Counted from the first letter of the stretch, positions 1 to 8,396 are shown. The stretch: DNA of 10,353 bases from Funneliformis mosseae (GCA_910592005.1 CAJVPP010003985.1:1-10353); one strand, 5' to 3'. A program made the numbers and translations. The notes: a model not told the origin generated them from the letters alone.

Positions 1-42
1 ATTTTATATTATTTTATTTTATATAAATATCTTGTATTTTCT

Positions 43-65
43 CTTGAGTTGAAAAGTAACTCAAG
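43..65. repeat. Perfect hairpin, 8-bp stem, 7-nt loop
   Basis: CTTGAGTT (43-50) and AACTCAAG (58-65) are exact reverse complements. The stem includes three G/C pairs, unusual in this sequence. No function can be assigned. Confidence 0.5.
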
Positions 66-318
66 TTGAGGTTTTAGAATAAACCAAGAGTTCAATAAAG
101 AAATTATTAAATTCATTTACTATTACCTTTTTCGTGTCTTCATATAAGTATAATTATGATATTGTCTTATATTAATTTGATGAATTGAATTAAAAGTTTA
201 TTGTTTAAGTTTACAGATACCAAGCCAACAGTGATTATTTTTTTTTTTTATATTTATTAGAATTACTAATTCCATTTTTTTATTTTTTCTATTCTTTAGA
301 ATGATTTCTTTTTTTTAG

Positions 319-351
319 ATTTAGATTAGATAATTTATCACAATAGTTTAA
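319..351 (+). repeat. A core, exon-like; homologous to 1257-1294 and deleted at 926
   Basis: Lies between an acceptor-like T tract plus AG (317-318) and GTAAGTGAT (352-360). The core at 1257-1294 begins and ends with the same words (TTTAGATT and GTT(T/C)AAGTAA) and is also flanked by TTTTAG and GTAAGT. In the copy near 900, the flanks match 290-318 and 355-368, but the roughly 36 bases corresponding to 319-354 are missing. Confidence 0.5.
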
Positions 352-533
352 GTAAGTGATAATTTAATCTTTTTTTTATTATTATTTTTTATTTTATTTT
401 TTTTTGTCTTTAGTATTGTTTTCATTATTAATATTTTTTTTTTGTCTTTTGTATTATTTTTATTACTAATATTTTTTTTTTATTTTTTACATTATTTTAA
501 TTAAAATTATTATTTTTTTTTTTTATTTCCTAG

Positions 534-573
534 CTTTTGATCAGTTTTATGCAATTAGTCTATCATGACAAAG
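534..573 (+). repeat. B core 1 (40 nt), exon-like
   Basis: Preceded by a T tract and CCTAG (ends 533) and followed directly by GTAAGTG (574-580). It ends ATG ACA AAG, so an ATG sits two codons before the donor. It differs from the next B core at 12 of 40 positions, all transitions. Confidence 0.6.
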
Positions 574-757
574 GTAAGTGATTGGATTTTTTTTATTTTT
601 TTTTTTTTATATTGTTTTTAATTCTTTTATTAATATTTTTTTTTATTTTTTTTATTTTTTTCTATATTGTTTTAATTAATAATAAATATTTTTTTTCTTC
701 TATTTTGTTTATTTTTTTTATATTGTTTTAATTTTTTTATCAATAAATTTTTTTTAG

Positions 758-797
758 CTTTTAATTGATTTCATATGATTAATCTGTTATGATAAAG
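758..797 (+). repeat. B core 2 (40 nt), exon-like
   Basis: Preceded by a T tract and AG (756-757) and followed by GTAAGTG (798-804). It has the same 40-nt length as B core 1 and ends ATG ATA AAG. Confidence 0.6.
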
Positions 798-1012
798 GTA
801 AGTGATCAGATTTATTTTATTTTATTTTTTTTTTTCCTTCTATTTTTACATTGTTTTAATTAAAAATATTTTTTATATTAAAAATATATTTTTATTTTTT
901 TCTATTCTCTAGGTGATTTTTTTTAGAGTGATAATTCAATCTTTTTTTTTGTTATTATTTTATTTTTTAAATCGTCTTAATTAATATTTTTTTTCTTTTT
1001 TTCTTTTTCTAG

Positions 1013-1055
1013 CTTTCATATGATCAGTTCTATATGATTAATTCATTACAGAATT
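1013..1055 (+). repeat. B core 3, donor lost
   Basis: Starts after TTTTTCTAG (ends 1012). Compared with core 1 it has a 4-nt insertion after its fifth base, and mostly transitions up to about position 35. Both the ATG and the GT donor at the right end are gone. Confidence 0.5.
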
Positions 1056-1135
1056 AAATTTTTTTTATTTTTTTTTTCCTTTTGTTTCTACATCATTTTA
1101 ATTAATAAATATTTTTTCTTTTTTCTCTTTCCTAG

Positions 1136-1179
1136 CTTTTGTATGATCAGTTTTATACGATTGATTTATTATGGCTAAG
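1136..1179 (+). repeat. B core 4 (44 nt), exon-like
   Basis: Follows TTTCCTAG (ends 1135), has the same 4-nt insertion as core 3, ends ATG GCT AAG, and is followed by the weaker donor GTAAAT (1180-1185). The unspliced reading from the ATG at 1171 is a 62-residue Phe/Leu/Tyr-rich product through a T-rich linker and is not credible as a protein. Confidence 0.5.
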
Positions 1180-1716
1180 GTAAATAATTTTTTTTTTGCA
1201 TTATATCATATTACTAATCTTTTTTTATTTTATTTATTTTATTTAAATAATTTTAGGTTTAGATTCAGATTTCAATTAAATTGTTCAAGTAAAGGTAAGT
1301 TGCAAATTTGTATTTTTAATATTATTTTAGATTACTATTTATTTTATCTTTTAATTTAATTAATCAAATTAGTGATTAATTGTGTTTTGTCTACTCTTAA
1401 AAAGTTAAGCTTAAATTTATATATATTTTTTTGATTTAATAAAAAAGGCATTGATAAGTTATGCTGTATAGGCTCTTTTTTTAAAATATCTAATAATTTA
1501 TATTATATAAATCTGATTTTAATTTTTTAAAGGCTAAACTAGAAATATAAAATTTTGTAAAAAAAATATAGATAATTTTTTTTAATATAAAAAACTTCTA
1601 TTTTATTAAAATATTATAGTAAAACAGTATACAGAAATAGTATAATAAAATACTAAAATAGTATAATGAATATAATAATAGTAAATAATAATAATGTTTT
1701 CTTAAAAAATGGCATC

Positions 1717-1737
1717 AAGATTTTTTTTAAAAATCTT
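1717..1737. repeat. Perfect hairpin, 9-bp stem, 3-nt loop
   Basis: AAGATTTTT (1717-1725) and AAAAATCTT (1729-1737) flank TTT. In a bacterium this would suggest a terminator; in a probable fungal nuclear context it is read as simple inverted-repeat structure. Confidence 0.4.
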
Positions 1738-1880
1738 TCCTTTTTTATATATTATAAGGCAATGATCAGTAGCAATATGAACACAATTTTATTTTTAAGT
1801 CAATTTATTTATCTTTTTTTATATTAATCAATATTATTTTTTTATCAACCAAAATATATATTTCATTAATAAATTTGAAT

Positions 1881-2009
1881 CAATTAACCTAATAGTTAGA
1901 TAAATTCAATTCAATTAGTTTAATGTCAGTTAGATAAATTTAATTCAATCTATTTAGTATTAATTGTATAAATTTAATTTAATCAGTTTAATATCAATTT
2001 AAATCAATC
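1881..2009 (+). repeat. Degenerate tandem repeat, about 31-35 bp, four copies
   Basis: Copies at about 1881-1911, 1912-1945, 1946-1980 and 1981-2009. Each has the pattern CAAT(T/C)..TTAAT.T.A.TTAGATAAATTTAATT. The last copy is the most diverged. Plain minisatellite-like sequence. Confidence 0.55.
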
Positions 2010-2099
2010 AAAGATCCTCTTATTTGAACTTAGTATACTTCTCTACTACCATTCTTTAATAGAAATTGAATTTTTGATTGAATAAAATAAAAAATTAGA

Positions 2100-2130
2100 G
2101 ACCAATTATTTATAAAATATGCAATTGGTC
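2100..2130. repeat. Inverted repeat GACCAATT / AATTGGTC
   Basis: Perfect 8-bp arms at 2100-2107 and 2123-2130 around a 15-nt spacer. A TGACCA at about 2149 can pair alternatively with the TGGTCA at 2127-2132. It could be the remains of a small inverted-repeat element. Confidence 0.4.
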
Positions 2131-3537
2131 ACTGATTGGATATTATTTGACCAGTAATAAAAATCAATACTTTTTTTATATTCTTAAGTAAATTTGCCTA
2201 TTTTTATAATTTAAGAGATATACTAGAAGTGATAAAAATATTGCATGTTTGAAAATAAGATATTGAGTAAAATTTTTCATTTGTAAGTAAGTCATATTTT
2301 ATTAGAAATATTTTAATCATCTATTGCATTAATAAAATATTTTTATTAATTGTTTAATTCAAATTTAAAAAATTGCTATTTTTTAATATTACATATTATA
2401 TTTCATTAAAAGGTTAAAATGATCATTATTATAGTAAAAAAAATTGGATTCAGTAATTTGAAAATCATAAATTATATAAGATATTATTGACTAATCTTAT
2501 ATGATTACTTGCAACTTATTAATTAGTAAAATACTGTATACAAAAAACTAATAAGCTGATCATTTAGCAAGAATATATAAAGTGTGAAAAATTGAAAAGT
2601 AAAGATTTTTTCAAAATTAGATTTTATACTATGTATTACTCTAAACTAAATAATGAATAAAATGTTTCATTAAGTAATAGTTAGCTAATATATTATTAAA
2701 AATATAGTCAGTTATTTATTAAATTTTATAAAATTATCTAATTTTTGATTATATAATACTTTTATTTTCCATTAGTAAATCTATTTAAATTCATTAAATT
2801 TATTAAAATTTACAAAGTTATTACTAAATTTTTGAAACTTTTAAGATTTATTAAAACTTATCAGTCAAAACCTATAAAATTATTTAAATAATTTTTAAAA
2901 ATTTTAATTTTTGTCAAAATGAATATAGGATTGTTTTCCAATTATAATGTGATATAATATATAATATATTATGTAAAATTACTAAATTATTCTAAAATTA
3001 ATTATTATTAATTATCCTAAGTATTTTATAAGAAATATTTATTTATCACTTTATTATATTTTATATAGTATTTATATTTCATATATGATTATAATTACTT
3101 TTAAATAATATACTAATTATTATTAAAAATAAAAAAAATTTATAACTTTATATTAAATAATAAATTTAATAATTATAAATTACTTTTAATAAAAAAAATT
3201 ATAATAAAAATATATTTAATTTTTAATTTTTAATTTTTTTTTTAAAAAGTTTTATCTATATTTAAAATTTAATTAATTTAATTTTTATATAAGTTAATAC
3301 TATTATTTATTTTTAAATAATTAAATTTTTATAAATTAAAATTTTTATTATATAATACTTATTTAAAATGAAGCGTAAGATATTATACTTTTAGGAAATA
3401 ATATGAAAATTAATATATTATATGAGAAATTCTGTTTGTCACAACACCTCTAAAATTGATCAAAATCAAAATAAAATATATAATATAATTAATTAATATT
3501 TATTAATATTTATTAAGAATTGGAGTGGTCAAAATTG

Positions 3538-3555
3538 TTTAATCAGCTGATTAAA
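3538..3555. repeat. Perfect 18-bp palindrome
   Basis: TTTAATCAGCTGATTAAA is its own reverse complement, centred on the E-box core CAGCTG. It sits just right of GGAGTGGTC (3522-3530), a small patch richer in G than its surroundings. Confidence 0.5.
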
Positions 3556-3827
3556 TAATATATACCTTAATTAATAAATATTTTGTTATTTCATTTACTA
3601 ATTATAAATTCTTAAAATATATATATAAAATTCATTTCAGATTTATAACAGTTTGCTAGTTATTAATACTTTTTAATAATTTTAGTATTTTAATTATTTT
3701 AATTTAAAATTACATTTAATTCTTTTATAAAATTAATTAACAAGTTATATAATTTTTAAATTTTAATATTAATATTTTTATATAAAGAAATGCAAGTTAA
3801 TTAATATCTTTAAAAGTAATAATTTAT

Positions 3828-3860
3828 CAAATATAAGAGAAAAATTATTTCTTATATTTG
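3828..3860. repeat. Perfect hairpin, 11-bp stem, 11-nt loop
   Basis: CAAATATAAGA (3828-3838) and TCTTATATTTG (3850-3860) are exact reverse complements. One wobble and one A-T pair can extend the stem into the loop. It is the longest perfect spaced stem I found in the left half. Confidence 0.5.
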
Positions 3861-4450
3861 TTTTAAAGTCTAAATCTTAATATTAAACATAAAATATTTT
3901 TAAAATAAATTAATAATCATAAAACTTATATTAGATTTAGATATCTATAAAGCAACAATTCTAATTAGTTAAAATTTGTCAAAATTAAATTAGTAGATTA
4001 TAAAAATAATATATAATAATCAATTAATTACTATATAAATTTATTTGTTTAAACTTATTTTAGATTTAATAACTAGATTAAATTGGTATATGACAATTTC
4101 ATTACTACTAGATATGGCTATTATACTACTTTTTTAATATTTAATTATAATATATTCTATATTAAATTATAAATAAAATGATTGATATTTAGTATTATTG
4201 CATTTATAAGAATGTTTAATTATTTGTTTATAGTGATCTAGATAAAGGTAATAGTTCAAATGCTTTTATTTATAATCTCTTATATTCTATTATTATAGAT
4301 TTATTAATAATAAATGCTTCTTTACTTAAAGATTTAATTTTAACATTATTTTAAGTATTACATCTGTTTATGCTACTATGATGAGATGAAGGATTCATTT
4401 GAAATTTTTATAGTTTTTATATATATATATTTTTATTATTCTTTTAATTT

Positions 4451-4537
4451 TTTACCTTCTCATGATCTATATTATATTTTTTTATCTCTCTCCTGCAATC
4501 TTTTTATTTTTATTATATTTTTTACCTCTCATGATCT
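4451..4537 (+). repeat. Direct repeat with 70-bp spacing in a T-rich tract
   Basis: TTTACCTTCTCATGATCT (4451-4468) and TTTACCTCTCATGATCT (4521-4537) differ by one base of length. T-rich linkers with TTATTATATTT surround both. The design recalls the array at 240-1300, but there is no GTAAGT donor here. Confidence 0.45.
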
Positions 4538-4712
4538 TTTTAATTTTATTTTTAAATTTTAATTTCTTTTTTTTAAATTTTTTTTTATTATATTTTTTAT
4601 TTTTATAATCTTTAGAAAAAAATTAATAAAAAATAATTTTATTATGTACCGTTATAATTGTTCAAATTTTTTTTAAATAAAAAAATAGAATATTTAAACA
4701 ATCTTTATTCTT

Positions 4713-4737
4713 TAAGGTAGATTTCTTCTCTACCTTA
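4713..4737. repeat. Perfect hairpin, 9-bp stem, 7-nt loop
   Basis: TAAGGTAGA (4713-4721) pairs exactly with TCTACCTTA (4729-4737). It shares the 7-nt loop size with the hairpin at 43-65 and lies just left of the hexamer array. Confidence 0.5.
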
Positions 4738-4760
4738 TTCTCTACTTTATATTTTACTTC

Positions 4761-4802
4761 TTAGTATTAGTATTAGTATTAATATTAGAATTAGTATTAG
4801 TA
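4761..4802 (+). repeat. Hexamer microsatellite, TTAGTA type
   Basis: Seven hexamers in a row: TTAGTA three times, TTAATA, TTAGAA, then TTAGTA twice. It is a simple-sequence repeat. Confidence 0.65.
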
Positions 4803-5325
4803 AAGGTAATAATAAGGTTTATAATAATAACTGGTCATTAGTATTACATAAATTGCTTAAAAAGGAGTTTTTTTGAGAAAAAGAAAATTTTTTATCACTT
4901 AAAAGTTCAGAAATCTGATTCATATTAATATAATTACATTAAATTTTTTTTACTATAATATCAATTTCCTTTATTATTGTAAGTTAAATATTTAAACTTT
5001 AGTTTTACTAATTTTTATTGAGATTTTAATATAATTTTACATTTTTATAAACTTTGATATAGTTTTATTTTTTCTTAAATTTTATAGATTATTTAATAAG
5101 ATTTTAATATAATTTTGCTAAATTTATTTTTTACTATTTAAATAACTTGTAAAACTTCTAGATTTTATTCAGTAATTCAATTTTATTATTATAGGATTTC
5201 CATTTAAAATACAAATTGTATTTCAAATATTTGAAAGTTTTTTAAAATAATTTCAAATGAATATTGAAATGATTTCAAATATCAAATTAATTTCAAATAT
5301 CAAAAATCATTTTAAAAAGAATATA

Positions 5326-5523
5326 CAGTTAAAATTCGATAAAATGATTCTTCTCAGTTTATTATAAAAATTTTTGAAAAAATTGTTTTATTAAAATTTA
5401 TAAATTTGATATAACAATTTTTATATGTTTTAATGTAGAACAAAAAATTTTAAAAAAATCATTTAAATGAGAATTTATTAAGTGATCATTATATTAAGAG
5501 TTCATTATAACGAGTTCTGATTA
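5326..5523. mobile_element. MITE-like relic with CAG-type terminal inverted repeats and TA flanks (Tc1/mariner/pogo-like)
   Basis: The left end begins CAGTTAAAATTCGATAA at 5326. The right end, read on the minus strand from 5523, is TAATCAGAACTCGTTATAA. The first 25 bases of the two ends align without gaps: 15 identical, 7 transitions and 3 transversions. TA lies directly outside both ends (5324-5325 and 5524-5525), as expected for the TA target duplication of Tc1/mariner-superfamily elements, although TA is common here. The terminal CAG and the central CG (aligned positions 12-13) fit that superfamily. The 198-bp interior has no ORF, so the element is non-autonomous and decayed. Confidence 0.5.
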
Positions 5524-5525
5524 TA

Positions 5526-5790
5526 TATATAAAAATAAGAAATTATAAAAAAAAAATTACAAAAAAATTTTAAAATTAAATAAAAATAAAAAAAATTTAA
5601 ATTTTATATATGTTAAAAAAAATAAGAAATTACGAAAAAAGAAAAGATAAATATAAAAAAAAGAAAGAAAAATATATAAATAAAAATAAAATAAAAGAAT
5701 TGATCGAAGAAAAATATATATATATATATATATCAAAAAACTAAAAAAAGAAAATACAAAAAAAAATAAATAATTGATTAATAAGATTAA
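5526..5790 (-). repeat. A-rich block with internal direct repeat
   Basis: Strong A bias on the plus strand (T-rich on the minus strand, opposite to 240-1300). AATAAGAAATTA occurs at 5534-5545 and 5621-5632; the two bases after it are TA in the first copy and CG in the second. A run of alternating A/T of about 20 nt lies at 5714-5733. No coding sequence is visible. Confidence 0.5.
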
Positions 5791-6126
5791 TTAAATTGAG
5801 ATATTTGAAAACTGATATTTGAATTTAATTTTGATATTTAAATATTCAAATTATTTCAATATCAAATATTAATTATATATATTCAAACATTTGAATTTTA
5901 TTTACAAACAAATATTCAAATATACTATTTTCAAATAGAAATCTTATATTATTATATAAATATTTTTTAAAGTTTAATAATATATATATATAATAATAAG
6001 TTTATTTGAATTTATTATAAAATATAAAATAAAATATATTTTAAAAAACTATAATAAAATTATTTTACTATTTTTTTTTTAATCTGTTTAAGTAGATATA
6101 TTATTACCTATCATTATTTAATTAAT

Positions 6127-6240
6127 TAATCTTTTTATCATTTAATTAAAATAATAATTTTAATTGTTTGATTGAAATAATAATTCTAATTATTTAATTT
6201 GAATAATCTTTTTAATAATAATTTTAATCATTTAATTAAA
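6127..6240 (+). repeat. Degenerate tandem repeat, about 26 bp
   Basis: Copies at about 6127-6150, 6151-6176, 6177-6202 and 6203-6240 (the last expanded). The unit is ATAATAATT(T/C)TAATT.TTT(G/A)ATT... The two central 26-bp copies differ by four transitions and one transversion. Confidence 0.55.
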
Positions 6241-7083
6241 TAATATATTTATTATTTTAATTATATAGATTTACTTAAGATCTTAATACTTAAATTATAT
6301 AAAATTAATTTGAAAAATATAATAATAACTTATTTTAAGTATTTATAAATGAATACATCTTAAAATAATTAAAAATACTTTGTAAATTTATATAAATTTA
6401 GTGAAAAATATTAGAATAAAAATTATTAAAAAGATTACCTGTATTAAATATTAAGATTATTTTATTTAATTAGATTAATTATTTTAGTTTTAAAGAATTT
6501 AATATAATAAATATAGTTTTGAAGTAAAAATAAATTAATATATTATATTAGTTTCTTATATTAATAAATTTCATTTATAAATAGATTATACAAATTATAT
6601 TTTTTGAATAAAATTTTGTATGAAAAGATATTTAATTATATTATCAGAATAATAAATCATATAAAATAGAAATAGCAAATTATTAGTAATTATTATATTA
6701 TTATAAGATTAATAATTATAAGTAAATTTAATTTTTATATTATTAAGCCTAAACACTATATTGTTAAGATAACAAAGCTTATTTGCTAACTGAAAATTTA
6801 AGAAGTTAAATTATAAAAGAAATAACATGAAATAATTAAGTTAAAGGGTCAGATTATTTTATTGATGATTTATATTTTAAAGAAATTGATATTGTTAGAT
6901 TATACTTTGTTTAATTATAAGAATGAAACTTATCCCTTTATTAAGGTGATGATAAAGAATATTTATATAAAATACAAGTATAATAAAGATATAATTAATA
7001 TAGCTATAATAATAATAATAATAAATAAAATAAGAATAAATGATAAAATTAATATATTAAATGAAACTATGATAGCTGAGATA

Positions 7084-7152
7084 TTAGTGAAATCGGTAAT
7101 AATGGTAATCACTCTTTTCATGGAAATCATTGGTGATATGGATTTTCACTAA
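7084..7152. repeat. Inverted repeat TTAGTGAAATC / GATTTTCACTAA
   Basis: The arms at 7084-7094 and 7141-7152 are complementary except for one extra A. An inner ATCAC/GTGAT pair can also form. The 69-bp unit is richer in G and C than its surroundings and could be a small transposon remnant. It contains one of the few CpGs in the block (7092). Confidence 0.4.
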
Positions 7153-8111
7153 CAATATATATAGAAATTTCAAATTATACAATAGAGTAAAATCGTTTTT
7201 TTATGGTTTAATTTAATTTATTAATAATTTTTAAATAAATAAACATTTAAAATTAATCTTATTTTATTTTTAATTAACTTCATTAAATAATTTTAATTTA
7301 TATTACTTGATTTAATTTTATTCAGTTTAAAGATGAAATAAATAACCAATATTTTAATATATTTAAATTTTATTAATTGTTAATTATTTATTTATAATGT
7401 AATTTGTTGCAATAGAATTATTAATATAAATTATTAATCTTTAGAAACCTGAAACTTTACTATATAATAGTGATTGTGTAACTTAGTTAAAAAAACTCTC
7501 ATAATTTAAACCGAAATAAATGATAATTCGTTAAAAAAAATGAAATTATAAATTTATAACCTTAACTTTGGCAGAATCTATTCTAGGATTACAAAAAATT
7601 CGCAGGATCTGGCCAACTTTATAGTGCTATTCGCTACTAATCCAAAATTACAATTGAAAAATTTATTGTTTTCACAAAAAATAAATAAACATAGAATACG
7701 TACGTTTAATACCTGAGTGTGAAATATTTTATAAGAAATGTAGTACATCATTGTTGCGATACCCTTGTATTAAATATTCCAATTAGAATAAAATAGAAAT
7801 ACCATTCATACTGTTGCATTAAATTGATCACAAACTAATTTTAGTTTTGCTTTATTATTAAAAATTACCGATTTTTGGAAGAATTTGATAGTTATTGCCC
7901 GTAAATCAAACAAGATATCTCTCGGTAAGATTCGCAGTTAATTCCTGAAGCGATTCACAATAATTACTGTACCATTTTAAATTTTCACAATACGGGACCT
8001 TTACAATAGAAAAGGGGGAAACGGCTGGAATAAATAAATGAGTTAACGCTAAATCTTAACATATTTTGACCTAAAAATCGTATTTGGCAAATAAAGCAAA
8101 ATTCATTTTTT

Positions 8112-8396
8112 CCCGGGCTTTCTATTGGTCCCATATTATTATATGACAGATAAATTGTTTCACGTGATCGAGTTGACCCATGTGATTTAGAAATTTACAT
8201 GATTTAGCATTGCATAATTCAAAAGATTGGATAATTGGATTGAATGACCGTTGTCAATAGCTTTGGAATGAAATTTATAGCAATAACTACTTACGCATTA
8301 ATTTTTCTACGATTGCTTACGCAAATCAGCAAGTATCTTTGCAAGTTCTTTAAATAAACTTCAACAACTAAAATTACAACAATTCACCAAACAATG
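8112..8396 (+). promoter_or_regulatory. Promoter-like region with 5' leader, no long ORF behind it
   Basis: In order: CCCGGG at 8112-8117; ATTGG (complement of a CCAAT box) at 8124-8128; the perfect palindrome TCACGTGA at 8160-8167 (an E-box core bound by bHLH factors in fungi); CATGTGATTTAG at 8179-8190 and the related CATGATTTAG at 8198-8207; two copies of CTTACGCA at 8290-8297 and 8316-8323, 26 bp apart. A leader rich in CAA and AAC follows (8355-8393) and runs into AAACAATGG, a good start context with ATG at 8394-8396. This order fits a fungal promoter and 5' UTR. The frame from the ATG is only Met-Gly-Val-stop (TAA 8403-8405). Promoter function is inferred from motif density alone. Confidence 0.35.

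Larger units (their letters stand above)
240..1300 (+). repeat. T-rich higher-order repeat array with splice-site-bounded cores
   Basis: The plus strand is dominated by T runs. Two core types recur. A type: 319-351, a deleted copy around 897-941, and a related core at 1257-1294. B type: 534-573, 758-797, 1013-1055 and 1136-1179. The order is A-B-B, A(deleted)-B-B, A-like, a higher-order unit of about 610 bp in its first copy. The linkers share words such as TATTGTTTTAATT and TTTTAATTAATAAATATT. Most cores follow a T-rich tract ending in TAG. The donor-like GTAAGTGAT follows at 352, 574 and 798, GTAAAT at 1180 and GTAAGT at 1295. Exon A carries stops in all three plus frames, so as it stands the array does not encode a protein. 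A possible further degraded A-type copy lies at about 178-240. Confidence 0.7.
5205..5905. repeat. Diverged inverted arms rich in ATATTTGAA around a MITE and an A-rich spacer
   Basis: The left arm (about 5205-5305) is rich in TTTCAAATAT and contains the perfect 16-bp palindrome TTTCAAATATTTGAAA (5221-5236). The right arm (about 5799-5905) is rich in GATATTTGAA. Read in reverse complement, the left arm aligns with the right arm in order, with gaps and roughly two-thirds identity by eye. Because the unit is itself nearly palindromic, independent expansion of one short motif is an alternative to one large inverted repeat. Confidence 0.35.
1..7500. other. Extremely AT-rich, CpG-poor, gene-free block of decayed repeats
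   Basis: By eye only about 11 CpG dinucleotides occur here (near 133, 973, 1158, 3373, 4649, 5336, 5511, 5633, 5705, 7092 and 7193). No frame shows protein-like composition. The stretches between the repeats listed separately (for example 1301-1716, 2131-3537, 3861-4450, 4806-5200, 6241-7083 and 7153-7500) are simple A/T-rich sequence in which I see nothing else. The block looks like old repetitive, possibly heterochromatic DNA. A different source joined by misassembly cannot be ruled out from sequence alone. Confidence 0.7.

Noticed and set aside
1171..1359. 62-codon ORF on the plus strand starting ATG GCT AAG
   Set aside because: Apart from its first three codons it translates a T-rich linker and the A-like core without splicing. 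Composition is Phe/Leu/Tyr noise.
1717..1745. Hairpin followed by T run, resembling a bacterial rho-independent terminator
   Set aside because: The window appears to be fungal nuclear DNA with no adjacent gene; the stem is A/T only.
6862..7152. 96-codon ORF on the plus strand
   Set aside because: It is almost wholly Ile, Lys, Asn, Tyr and Met, with an ATA-repeat run near 7006-7021, and its end lies in the inverted repeat at 7084-7152. No domain, and an open frame of this length is plausible by chance given the amount of such sequence.
1..7500. Mitochondrial DNA as the source of the AT-rich block
   Set aside because: No recognisable mitochondrial protein, rRNA or tRNA sequence in 7.5 kb, and it is joined to a nuclear-type SPRY gene.
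7828..7941. 37-codon open stretch on the plus strand containing DFWKNLIVIARKS
   Set aside because: Protein-like in appearance but without an ATG, preceded by TGA, and short enough to be expected by chance.
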